Shown one piece after another: positions 16,364 through 24,572 of a stretch of DNA of 50,047 bases (within the stretch, counting starts at the first letter, position 1; every line of letters starts with the position of its first letter). The stretch is from Methylobacter sp. BlB1 (GTDB lineage Bacteria; Pseudomonadota; Gammaproteobacteria; Methylococcales; Methylomonadaceae). The position numbers and the translations under genes were made by a program. The stretch spans positions 1-50,047 of the forward strand of contig NZ_JADMKV010000031.1 of assembly GCF_015476545.1 (NCBI RefSeq), given 5' to 3'. The notes beneath the pieces were generated by a model. It was not told the origin of the DNA, made no database searches, and worked only from the letters and a program-made list of their open reading frames with translations.

Positions 16364-17823
16364 AACGGCGCACTCCCTGAAATCAATACCGTCGCCTGTG
16401 AAAACCAGTCAGCCAGGAAGCCTGGAATCGCCAGGCCCAGCCAGAGCACCAAGCCCAAATGTATCATAACCGGCCACAGATTGGCTTTTATCGGTTGCTG
16501 GCCTTCGGGCTTGTCGCCGTAGACGATCGGCTGGATATGCCGGAACAGGCCCGCGAAGGCGATACCAATGCCGAGCAATAATAACGGCGCCAGCCACGGA
16601 TAACTGTGCATCGTGGCCAGCAGCACCAGAAACTCGCTGGTGAAGACGCCGAAAGGCGGGAAGCCGGCAATCGAAACCGTGCCGATCAGCAGGCCCCAGC
16701 CGATTTCCGGCTGGGTTTTGATCAGGCCGCGTATCTTTTCCATGCTTTGCGTGCCGGCGAGCTGCGATGCATGGCCGACCGTCACGAAAATCGCCGACTT
16801 GGTCAGGGAATGCACGGTCATATGCAGCAAAGCCGCAAAAGTCGCCAATGGGCCGCCGATGCCGAAAGCAAATGTCATCATGCCCATGTGCTCGATCGAG
16901 GAATAACTGAACAGCCTTTTGATGTCTTTTTGCCGGTGCAGGAACAAGGCGCCGATCAGGAAAGACAGCAGGCCGAATCCCATCATCAGGAAGCCGGCCA
17001 TATCGGAATGGCTAGCGCCGTCAACCAGCATTTTGTTGCGCACGACGGCATAGAGTGCGTCATTTAGTAATAAACCGGAAAGAACCGCCGACATCGGCGT
17101 CGGGCCTTCGGAATGGGCGTCGGGCAGCCAGTTATGCAGCGGCACGAGGCCGATCTTGGTGCCGTAGCCGATCAGCAGGAACACGAACGCGATTTTAAGC
17201 ACTTCGGGGTTCAGCTTGTCGGCGTTTTCATAAAGCACCGACCAGAGCAGGGCGTTTTCTTCGCTGCCTATCTGCTCGGCCGCGTAATACAGCAAAATCG
17301 TGCCGAACAGCGCCTGCGCGATGCCGACGCCGCAGAGGATGAAATATTTCCAGGCAGCCTCCACCGATTCGGGCGTGCGGTAAAGACTGACCAGCAGCAC
17401 CGTCGCCAGTGTCGCGCCTTCCATTGCGACCCACAAAATGCCCATATTGTTGGTCATCAGTACCAGGTACATCGACAGCATGAAGCCCTGGTACATGGCA
17501 TGGTAAAGCTTCAGGCGCGCATCGTTGAGCCGGCCTATCTCCTTCTCGTGTTCCATATAAGGCGCAGAAAAAATGGCCGTAGTCAGGCCGACGAAAGCGG
17601 TCAGCACGATCAGGTAGACGTTGAACGGGTCGATCAGGAACGCCTTGCCTCTTGATAGAATTGTGCCTTCGCGCAGCACATTAATGGCCAGCCAGACAGT
17701 GGCAGCCAGATTGACGGCGTTTAATCGGATATTCAACAGGCCTGAGTCGGCCCTGTGCCCCGCCAGTGCAAAAAAGGCCATGCCGAGCAGCGGAATCAAG
17801 AGCACCAGATAGGCGGCGATCAT
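16360..17823 (-). CDS. hyfF: HyfF-like proton-antiporter-type membrane subunit
   Basis: 487 residues, about 13-14 hydrophobic helices, Proton_antipo_M family (NuoM/NuoN/Mrp-type). The conserved glutamate is in ILWVAMEGATLA, the lysine in GYGTKIGLVPLHNWLPDAH, and IKRLFSYSSIEHMGMM is the usual helix pair. In the later channel helix the position often held by lysine reads LLLNDALYAVVRN. It would form one ion-pumping module of the complex. It overlaps both neighbours by 4 bases, which indicates tight translational coupling. It is a little shorter than E. coli HyfF. Confidence 0.9.
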   Translation of the reverse strand: MIAAYLVLLIPLLGMAFFALAGHRADSGLLNIRLNAVNLAATVWLAINVLREGTILSRGKAFLIDPFNVYLIVLTAFVGLTTAIFSAPYMEHEKEIGRLNDARLKLYHAMYQGFMLSMYLVLMTNNMGILWVAMEGATLATVLLVSLYRTPESVEAAWKYFILCGVGIAQALFGTILLYYAAEQIGSEENALLWSVLYENADKLNPEVLKIAFVFLLIGYGTKIGLVPLHNWLPDAHSEGPTPMSAVLSGLLLNDALYAVVRNKMLVDGASHSDMAGFLMMGFGLLSFLIGALFLHRQKDIKRLFSYSSIEHMGMMTFAFGIGGPLATFAALLHMTVHSLTKSAIFVTVGHASQLAGTQSMEKIRGLIKTQPEIGWGLLIGTVSIAGFPPFGVFTSEFLVLLATMHSYPWLAPLLLLGIGIAFAGLFRHIQPIVYGDKPEGQQPIKANLWPVMIHLGLVLWLGLAIPGFLADWFSQATVLISGSAPL

Positions 17824-18497
17824 TTATCCACCTCGCTCAAGCGGTTCAGCTTGTCGACATCGAGCGAATCGATACTGGTGCGAATATGAAAGAAAAAGAT
17901 GCCGAACAGCACGGCCGCGATCAGCACATCGAACGCCACGCCCAGTTCGACGACCATCGGCATGCCGTGCGTGGCGACAACGGCGGCAAAAAACAAGCCG
18001 TTTTCTATCGACATGAAACCGACCACATGAGCGACAGCCTGCCGGTGCGAGATCATCAACAGCATGCCCAATAACATCACAGACAAACTGACGGCCAGCG
18101 CATTCAGCATGACCAGAGAAGACGTTTGTACGATAGGGTGCAGTATGTAATAGCTGAATACCATCAGGCTGGCGCCGCCCAGCATCACTGCGGAGTTATT
18201 TTTCAACGCCTCAACATCGCGGTGCATGTCCATTTGCAGCACTAACCGACGCAGCATCCACGGGATAAAAAACACTTTGAGGACCAGCGTCAGCACGGCG
18301 GAAATATAAAGATGATGGATATTCACGCTATAGGCCGCCACAGCCGTAGTCAAAGCCAGCAGCAAACCCTGCACGGCGAACACGAAAATCAGCCGCAGTA
18401 CTCGGCCCTGGCCCAGCATCAGAAAAGACGTGAGCCCGACCAGTGCCGCCAGCGATAAGACGGCCTGCGTATAAAAGTCCAATTGCCCGATATTCAT
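17820..18497 (-). CDS. hyfE: HyfE-like membrane subunit (NuoK-related)
   Basis: 225 residues with about six or seven transmembrane helices. The C-terminal half resembles NuoK/MrpC (VVGFMSIENGLFFAAVVATHGMPM, with the family's buried glutamate), extended by N-terminal helices as in HyfE. It would form part of the membrane ion path beside the antiporter-like subunits. The start overlaps the stop of the hyfC-like gene by one base and its own stop overlaps the hyfF-like start by 4. Confidence 0.88.
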   Translation of the reverse strand: MNIGQLDFYTQAVLSLAALVGLTSFLMLGQGRVLRLIFVFAVQGLLLALTTAVAAYSVNIHHLYISAVLTLVLKVFFIPWMLRRLVLQMDMHRDVEALKNNSAVMLGGASLMVFSYYILHPIVQTSSLVMLNALAVSLSVMLLGMLLMISHRQAVAHVVGFMSIENGLFFAAVVATHGMPMVVELGVAFDVLIAAVLFGIFFFHIRTSIDSLDVDKLNRLSEVDK

Positions 18498-19456
18498 TAG
18501 CGAGCTCCCTCCAGAATGATATGGCTCAACATGCCCAGTAAGCCCAGCAAATAAGCAAAGCTGAGATATTCCTGCACGCGAAACAGGCGCATTTTAGCGA
18601 ATAGTGTTTCCGATAGCGCCAACAGAATCGCCAGCAAGGCCAATTTGCCCAGGATAGCCAATAGACCGTAACTCAAATCCACAGGCGCAATTGTCTTGGC
18701 AATGCCCCAGGGAAAAAAAATGTTGGCAATCAGTACGCCGTACAACATCAGCTTCAACTGGCTGGCCCATTCTATTAGTGCCAGGTGGCGGCCGCTGTAT
18801 TCCAAAATCATAGCTTCATGGATCATGGTCAGTTCCAGGTGCGTCGCCGGGTTATCGACCGGGATGCGCCCGGTTTCGGCAATCGCGACCAGCATCAGCG
18901 AAAGCAGCGCGAAGATGAATGAAGGGCGCAAGACCAGCCCTTCATGAAGCACATGACCGATAGCGAACGATAGATTAGTCGTGGATGCGGACATGGTCAG
19001 CGCAAAAATACTCATCAGCATGGCCGGCTCCGCCATCGATGATATCGTCATTTCGCGCGATGAGCCCATGCCGCCGAAGGCCGTGCCGATGTCCAGGCCG
19101 GCCAATGCCAGAAAAAACCGGGCAAAGGAAAAAAAACCGATCAGCACGATGACATCGGCGTTGGCCGAGGTGGGTAGGTCAACGGCGATCAGCGGCACGA
19201 TGCTGGCGGCCAGCACCATGGCCGAGAATATGATGTACGGGGAGGTCGCGAAGATCCATGAGGCCTGATCCGAGACCACCGGCTGCTTGCGCGTCAGCTT
19301 GAGCAAATCCCGATAAGGCTGGAATAAGGATGGCGCCTTGCGGTTTTGCAAGCGGCATTTGCACTTTTTGATCCAGCCGGCCAGCAGGGGCGCCAGCGCA
19401 ACAAACAAAATAGTTTGTAAAATTGCCAATAACCAATTCATTAACTGATGATCCAT
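18497..19456 (-). CDS. hyfC: HyfC/NuoH-like membrane anchor subunit
   Basis: 319 residues, about eight helices, NuoH/HycD family. Typical segments are KAPSLFQPYRDLLKLTRKQ near the start, AGLDIGTAFGGMGSSREM and AETGRIPVDNPATHLELTM followed by IHEAMILEYSGRHLALIEWA, the charged cytoplasmic loop that contacts the peripheral arm. In related enzymes this subunit links electron transfer to ion movement. The start overlaps the end of the hyfB-like gene by 16 bases. Confidence 0.9.
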   Translation of the reverse strand: MDHQLMNWLLAILQTILFVALAPLLAGWIKKCKCRLQNRKAPSLFQPYRDLLKLTRKQPVVSDQASWIFATSPYIIFSAMVLAASIVPLIAVDLPTSANADVIVLIGFFSFARFFLALAGLDIGTAFGGMGSSREMTISSMAEPAMLMSIFALTMSASTTNLSFAIGHVLHEGLVLRPSFIFALLSLMLVAIAETGRIPVDNPATHLELTMIHEAMILEYSGRHLALIEWASQLKLMLYGVLIANIFFPWGIAKTIAPVDLSYGLLAILGKLALLAILLALSETLFAKMRLFRVQEYLSFAYLLGLLGMLSHIILEGAR

Positions 19457-21531
19457 AACATGATGATTAAGGTAACGAACGAATAGCCCAGATAAGTCCT
19501 GATATTGCCGGTCTGAATGCGCCCGACCAGCCTGGCCGTCCTGTTGACGGTTCGCTCAATCGGCTGATACAGTCGTGGCCAGCTGTGATCTTGAATTTGC
19601 AGGGAATAATGGATAGCCGCGACATCCTGATCCATGGCGCCTTGGCTGTCTTTTTTGATCTGTTCATCGATAATCCAGACCTTGGCGAAAATACGCCTGA
19701 ACGGCATCGTGAAGGCGCTGGAACTGTACTGCATGCGTGGTGTCAGGCCGCCGAAGCCGCAGTCCCAGGTTTCAGCCCGGCGCATGACCGTTGCAGGGCT
19801 GCGGCGCAGATAGCGGAAACAGATGCCGGCTGCGATCAGGGCTCCGACCAGAACCAAAGGCGCCGAATAGGATGCCTGCTCAGCAGAAACCGGTGCCAGA
19901 TGCAGCCAGCTCAGTTTGGCGCCGTCTGGCAAAGACGCCCCCAGCACTTGCCCGGCAATGTTATTGATCAGGCCGATCATCAGGCCTGGAAAGATGCCGA
20001 ACAGAAAGCACAGGCTGGCCAGCAGGGCAGTTCCTATTAACATGCCTTTATCAGTAATTTCCTGTGCTTTATCGGAATGCCGCGAGCGGGGCAGCCCCAG
20101 AAACATGATGCCGAAGACATTGACGAAGCAGGCCGCCGCCAGGGCTGCGGTCAGTGCCAAAGCGGCGGCTGCGACCGGAATCAGGCTGCGCAAAACGCCA
20201 TTATCGATGACATCGACCTGCAGTGCTGTTTGGAAAGCCAGCCATTCCGATACGAAGCCGTTAAATAGCGGCAACGACGAAATGCTCATGAAGCCGATCA
20301 GAAACAGCATGCTGGTTTTCGGCATACGTTTGATCAGGCCGCCCATCAGGTCGATATTCAATTCATGCGTTTGATGATGAATAATGCCTGCGCCCAGGAA
20401 CAGCAGGTTCTTGAATAACGCATGGTTGAAAGCGTGAAACAGCGCCGCCAGAAAGCCCAGTGCCGCCAGTTGAGGATAATGCTGCGCCATGAAAATCATC
20501 GACAGGCCCAGCACCATAAAGATAATGCCGATATTCTCGACCGAGCTGTAAGCCAGCAGCCGCTTTAAGTTGGTCTGCATCATGGCGTACAAAATGCCGC
20601 CGAGGGCTGACAGCGTGCCCACTAGCATCAGCACCAGCCCCCATTGCCAGTGTACCTCGCCGATCAGGTCAAAGCAGAACCGGATCAGGCCGTACAATGC
20701 CACTTTCAGCATCACGCCGCTCATCAGGCCCGAAATATGCGACGGCGCCACCGGATGCGCTTCCGGCAGCCAGACGTGCACGGGCACGAGCCCCGCTTTC
20801 ATGCCAAAGCCCAGCAATGCCAGCACAAACGCGATACTGGCCCAGGCGGTTGACAGCCGGGCCTCGCGCAAGGCATCGAATGTGAAGCCGTCGGCAAAGC
20901 TGGCTAGCACGCCGAAGCCCAGAATAATGGCCAGCGCTCCGATTTCCGCCATCAGCAGGTAAAGAAAAGCCGCGCGCCGGTTGGCCGGGTTGTCATGCTG
21001 AAACGCCACCAGAAAGTAGCTGGCGACCGACATCAGTTCCCAGGCGATCATGAAAAAGAAGGCGTCATCGGCCAACAGCACCAGCAACATGCCGGCAATG
21101 AAAAGGCCGCTGAACAAACTCAGAACGGCAAATGGATGTTTGTCTTCTTCGAAGGCCGAGACATAGCCGGGGCCGTAAATGCTGACGGCACTAACGGCAA
21201 TGCCGATGATTAAAAAGAAGAAGCCTGAAAGATTGTCGAACCGCACCTGCCAGGGCAGCCAGGGCAGGCCGAGACCAATCTTGTCAGTGAATACTTCATT
21301 GCTGATCAACGCGCCCAAACCGGCCAGTACGGCGAAAAATCCCGACAGGCCCAGCAAGCCGAATACAGCTTGTCGCACCAGAATTGGAATACGTGGATCT
21401 TCCAGATCATCAATTCCCCAACGCCGACTAAGCGCCAGGAGATTGATATTGCGGCGCTGATGGATCAGCAACGCCGGCAGGCAGGAGACGAAACTGAACA
21501 GGATGGAGCAGTAAGCCAGTACAAGAATCAT
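19441..21531 (-). CDS. hyfB: HyfB-like large antiporter-type membrane subunit
   Basis: 696 residues, with many transmembrane helices, NuoL/HycC/HyfB type. The central antiporter domain has the conserved glutamate in FFFMIAWELMSVASYF, lysine and histidine in GFGMKAGLVPVHVWLPEAHP, a second lysine in SGVMLKVALYGLIRF and NLKRLLAYSSVENIG. A long C-terminal part with a cytoplasmic loop and a final helix follows. GGAG lies 7 bases before the ATG. It begins 74 bases after the SulP stop, so SulP and the complex are likely one transcript. No HyfA, HyfD or HyfH homologue, formate dehydrogenase or hydrogenase maturation gene is in the window. Confidence 0.9.
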   Translation of the reverse strand: MILVLAYCSILFSFVSCLPALLIHQRRNINLLALSRRWGIDDLEDPRIPILVRQAVFGLLGLSGFFAVLAGLGALISNEVFTDKIGLGLPWLPWQVRFDNLSGFFFLIIGIAVSAVSIYGPGYVSAFEEDKHPFAVLSLFSGLFIAGMLLVLLADDAFFFMIAWELMSVASYFLVAFQHDNPANRRAAFLYLLMAEIGALAIILGFGVLASFADGFTFDALREARLSTAWASIAFVLALLGFGMKAGLVPVHVWLPEAHPVAPSHISGLMSGVMLKVALYGLIRFCFDLIGEVHWQWGLVLMLVGTLSALGGILYAMMQTNLKRLLAYSSVENIGIIFMVLGLSMIFMAQHYPQLAALGFLAALFHAFNHALFKNLLFLGAGIIHHQTHELNIDLMGGLIKRMPKTSMLFLIGFMSISSLPLFNGFVSEWLAFQTALQVDVIDNGVLRSLIPVAAAALALTAALAAACFVNVFGIMFLGLPRSRHSDKAQEITDKGMLIGTALLASLCFLFGIFPGLMIGLINNIAGQVLGASLPDGAKLSWLHLAPVSAEQASYSAPLVLVGALIAAGICFRYLRRSPATVMRRAETWDCGFGGLTPRMQYSSSAFTMPFRRIFAKVWIIDEQIKKDSQGAMDQDVAAIHYSLQIQDHSWPRLYQPIERTVNRTARLVGRIQTGNIRTYLGYSFVTLIIMLWIIS

Positions 21532-21605
21532 TCAATTCTCCGTAAAGCGATTCAGGGCAGGGCGATCGGTTGATCGCCCATTCTTTGGTGCTAAAAGGCT
21601 AAGGC

Positions 21606-23261
21606 TTAGCTTTTCCTTTCGTCGGCTGTCATTAATCGCGCGGCCAGCGCGTGATCCGAGAATTTTTCCGAAGCCCTGCCTATTTGCCGACAATGGCCGC
21701 CGTGCGCTTCGTAGTTGTGCATGTAGTCATGAATGAATTCCATGACGGTATGATCGATCAGATAGCCGTCCGATAGATCAAAGACAACGGTTTTGCCCGG
21801 TTCCAGCGTAGCCAGCGCTTTTTTCAGCGGCAGGAAGTTAGAAAAAATCGCCGAACCCGTCAGTTTGACCACAACGGTATCATTATTCGGCCGGTCAATG
21901 TCAAAATGAATTTTAAACAGGTTCCTGAGCCAGACCCCGCGCAAAACATGAATGGTCAGTTTGACCAAAATACCGATGGCAACGCCGATCAATAAATCGG
22001 TCGCCAGAACTCCGATTATTGTGACCATAAAAATAAAGAACTGTTCTTTTCCGATGCCCATGACTTTGGCGAATTCCTTGGGCGAGGCCAGGCGAAAACC
22101 GGTATAGACCAGCAATGCCGCCAATGCCGCTAAGGGAATGCTGTGGATCAGGCGCGGGAAAAGCACGACGAACAGCAACAGCAAGGCGCCATGAAAGAAA
22201 TTGGCCCAGCCGGTTTTGGCGCCGTTGTTGACGTTGGCAGAGCTGCGCACGATCTCGGCGATCATCGGCATGCCGCCGATCAGGCCGGCGATCAGATTGC
22301 CAATGCCCACTGCCGTCAGGTCGCGGTCCAGATCGGAATGGCGTTTATAAGGGTCCAGTTTGTCTACCGCGACAGCACTCAGCAGGCTTTCGAGGCTGCC
22401 TACCAGGCTGATGCTGACTACGGCCTCCCAGAATTCAGTCGTCATAAACTTGGAAAAATCGGGAAAGTAAAAGCTGGACATGAAGTTGTCGGATATCGCA
22501 ACCAGAAACCTTGGCCCGACTGTTGCTTCATGATGGTCTATGAAAGGCGCATCCGGCAAAAACAGATACATATGCTCGTGATTCAAGTCGAAATAACGGC
22601 CCAGACCCATGCCGGCCAGCACGACGAGAATGGGCGCCGGAATCATTTTCAGCGTAGGATTTTTCAGCAGCGACCAGATGACCAGAATGATCAGCCCAGT
22701 CAAGCCGATCAGGGCAATTTCCGGATTAGGGTGCAGCAAGCTATGCGGAATCTGCGCCATGGTCGAAAACAGACTGCCATCCTCAGGCGTCACGCCGAGC
22801 ATGACGTGGATCTGTTTGGTCATGATAATGATGCCGATCGCGGCCAGCATGCCGTGCACGACCGATGCCGGAAAAAAAGAACTGAGGCGGCCGGCCTTAA
22901 AGACACCCATCAGAATCTGCAGCACGCTGGCAACGACGATCGCCGCCAGCGTATAGCGGTAGCCGGCCATCGCATCGCCTTCTCCCAGCGTTTGCACCGC
23001 GCCCAGAACTACGACGATCAAGCCGGCGGCCGGTCCGTTGATTGTCACGTATGAACCGTTGATGCGCGAAACCAGTATGCCGCCGATAATGGCTGTAATA
23101 ATCCCGGCCGAAGGCGGGAACCCGGATGCCATCGAGATGCCCAGGCATAATGGCAAGGCAATAAGAAATACCAGAAACCCGGACAGCAAATCGCTGCGCC
23201 AGTGCTCTTTCAAGCCAGCCAGTCCGGTTTTGGGTAATGCCGATAGCGAAGTCTTGATCAT
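21606..23261 (-). CDS. SulP family anion transporter (sulfate or bicarbonate) with STAS domain
   Basis: 551 residues. The membrane domain of about 12-14 helices has the SulP signature GLKEHWRSDLLSGFLVFLIA, then ALPLCLGISMASGFPPSAG and GSYVTINGPAAGLIVVV. A C-terminal STAS domain (about 440-540) includes GKTVVFDLSDGYLIDHTVMEF. Family members carry sulfate, bicarbonate or related anions, usually with sodium or protons. A GAGGA ribosome site lies 7 bases before the ATG. Its place at the head of the hyf-like genes and behind a sigma-54 promoter suggests its job is connected with the complex, for example bicarbonate uptake powered by it; sulfate uptake is the main alternative. Substrate cannot be decided from sequence. 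Confidence 0.88.
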   Translation of the reverse strand: MIKTSLSALPKTGLAGLKEHWRSDLLSGFLVFLIALPLCLGISMASGFPPSAGIITAIIGGILVSRINGSYVTINGPAAGLIVVVLGAVQTLGEGDAMAGYRYTLAAIVVASVLQILMGVFKAGRLSSFFPASVVHGMLAAIGIIIMTKQIHVMLGVTPEDGSLFSTMAQIPHSLLHPNPEIALIGLTGLIILVIWSLLKNPTLKMIPAPILVVLAGMGLGRYFDLNHEHMYLFLPDAPFIDHHEATVGPRFLVAISDNFMSSFYFPDFSKFMTTEFWEAVVSISLVGSLESLLSAVAVDKLDPYKRHSDLDRDLTAVGIGNLIAGLIGGMPMIAEIVRSSANVNNGAKTGWANFFHGALLLLFVVLFPRLIHSIPLAALAALLVYTGFRLASPKEFAKVMGIGKEQFFIFMVTIIGVLATDLLIGVAIGILVKLTIHVLRGVWLRNLFKIHFDIDRPNNDTVVVKLTGSAIFSNFLPLKKALATLEPGKTVVFDLSDGYLIDHTVMEFIHDYMHNYEAHGGHCRQIGRASEKFSDHALAARLMTADERKS

Positions 23262-23310
23262 GGTTAAGTCCTCACAATGCTAAAAATTTGTGTATTCAGA
23301 ACACTGAGAA

Positions 23311-23326
23311 AGCACTTATCATGCCA
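23311..23326 (-). promoter_or_regulatory. Sigma-54 promoter for the SulP/hyf-like genes
   Basis: On the minus strand the sequence is TGGCATGATAAGTGCT, against the consensus TGGCACG-N4-TTGCW. The invariant GG and GC are correctly spaced. The expected start of transcription is near 23300, about 40 bases before the SulP ATG at 23261. Confidence 0.72.
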
Positions 23327-23414
23327 ATAATATGGTTAAGCTTAACCTTATGATTTATTGGAAAAAATATTGATTTATTAATTCATCCGACGGTGGCGTG
23401 ATTAAAAAAGCGAA

Positions 23415-23452
23415 GGTGCAAAACCACCATCATCGGTTTATTTGCACCGATG
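23415..23452 (-). promoter_or_regulatory. Possible activator (enhancer) sites upstream of the sigma-54 promoter
   Basis: GGTGCAAA at 23415-23422 is the inverse of TTTGCACC at 23441-23448 (18 bases apart). Overlapping it, CATCGGT at 23431-23437 pairs with ACCGATG at 23446-23452. A further GTGCA element in inverse sense lies near 23467-23475. These lie about 115-175 bases before the predicted transcription start, the usual distance for NtrC-type enhancers. Confidence 0.45.
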
Positions 23453-23719
23453 AGCTGGAAAGCATCCAATGCACTTTTCAAATTGATTAAAGCTAGCGAG
23501 CCCGTTTCAATATCCGCAACAAGTCAATATAAGTTTTTGTACTGATTTACCGGATAAATGCTTTTCGATATAAATTCAGCATAAATGAAAATGAGTTTTC
23601 AGGATTCTAATCTCACCCAGGGACAGAACAGTGACGGGCGTTATCATGGCTAGAAAAATTCATTGGCATTTTTACTTTGTTAACTCTACTGATAAAGCCA
23701 CAAACCAAATCGATCGATT

Positions 23720-23992
23720 ATGAATATAAAAAAAATCGTTTTATCCGTTCTGCTGTTATTTGGGGGAATCCTGACTGTCAAATTTGGTGTTGACGCCTTT
23801 AGTGTCGACGCGCCTGAAGCCGTTACGCAAGCCCGGACGAACATGCCTCAAAATGTTAATCTGATTGACGATAGAACTTTTGATATGCCCGGTTCGGGTA
23901 ATTGCGATGGTTGCCATGTCCAACCTAATCGCTCTGCTGAGGCCATGGTGTCGCCGCCGGTGATTTATGACCAGCACATACAGCGGATATGA
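23720..23992 (+). CDS. Small exported protein with one CxxCH heme motif
   Basis: 90 residues. An N-terminal hydrophobic segment (about 5-20) looks like a signal peptide or anchor. A single c-type heme motif, C62-D-G-C65-H66, follows in GSGNCDGCHVQ. There is no clear methionine ligand domain after it, only about 24 residues, so the fold is not a normal class I cytochrome c; it may be a truncated or diheme-derived relic, or a small electron carrier. The ribosome site is weak. Its end overlaps the start of pncA by 26 bases in another frame, which could mean coupling or that the end is degenerate. It lies divergently from the SulP gene. Confidence 0.55.
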   Translation: MNIKKIVLSVLLLFGGILTVKFGVDAFSVDAPEAVTQARTNMPQNVNLIDDRTFDMPGSGNCDGCHVQPNRSAEAMVSPPVIYDQHIQRI

Positions 23993-24572
23993 AAAAATCA
24001 GTTTGGCTGAAGGCGATGCCCTGGTCATAGTGGATCTGCAAAACGATTTTTTGCCTGGCGGCAGCCTGCCGGTGCCTGGCGGGGAGCAGGTGATACCGGC
24101 CCTGAACGGTTACATTGAGCGATTTGCCCGGCGTGGGCTGCCCATATTCGCAACGCGCGATTGGCATCCGAAAAATCACAGTTCCTTTATTGAACAGGGC
24201 GGACCGTGGCCTGAGCACTGCGTTATCGGCACTAAGGGCGCGGAATTCTCGGCCGCCCTGCATCTTCCGGCGTCCGTACAGATTATCTCGGCAGGAACTG
24301 AAGTTGAGCGCGACGGCTATTCGGCCTTCGAAACGCCTGTCTGCAAACAGCAGCTCGACAGTGTCGGCGCCAGACGTTTGTTCGTCGGCGGGCTTGCTAC
24401 CGATTATTGCGTTTTGAATACAGTGCGCGATGCGCTGGCTCTGAACTATCCAGTCTTCTTGCTGACCGATGCCGTGCGGGCCATTAATGTTCAGCCCCAG
24501 GATGGTCAAAAGGCCATCGACGAAATGATTCAAAAGGGCGCTAAACTCATTACCTTGTCCATGATTCCATGA
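23967..24572 (+). CDS. pncA: Nicotinamidase
   Basis: 201 residues, isochorismatase-like hydrolase fold. It deamidates nicotinamide to nicotinate in the NAD salvage route. The catalytic aspartate is in VIVDLQNDFLPGG and the metal ligands are in TRDWHPKNHSSF. The nucleophilic cysteine is in GLATDYCVLNTV, with the usual lead GGLATDY. The next gene, nicotinate phosphoribosyltransferase, starts in a 4-base ATGA overlap, so the two successive enzymes are translationally coupled. The ATG at 23967 lies within the small heme-motif gene; a start slightly downstream is possible, but the residues before LAEGDALVIVDLQ are acceptable. Confidence 0.9.
   Translation: MTSTYSGYEKISLAEGDALVIVDLQNDFLPGGSLPVPGGEQVIPALNGYIERFARRGLPIFATRDWHPKNHSSFIEQGGPWPEHCVIGTKGAEFSAALHLPASVQIISAGTEVERDGYSAFETPVCKQQLDSVGARRLFVGGLATDYCVLNTVRDALALNYPVFLLTDAVRAINVQPQDGQKAIDEMIQKGAKLITLSMIP

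Noticed and set aside
14261-21531. Annotation as a hydrogen-evolving hydrogenase 4 or formate hydrogenlyase
   Set aside because: NiFe-binding cysteines are missing in the large subunit, and there are no formate dehydrogenase, ferredoxin or maturation genes in the window.
14516-23054. Long plus-strand open frames opposite the hyf-like and SulP genes (for example 15698-16327, 19585-20040 and 22143-23054)
   Set aside because: They lie opposite well-identified genes, and their translations look like frame shadows with many Q, R, H and D residues and no motifs.
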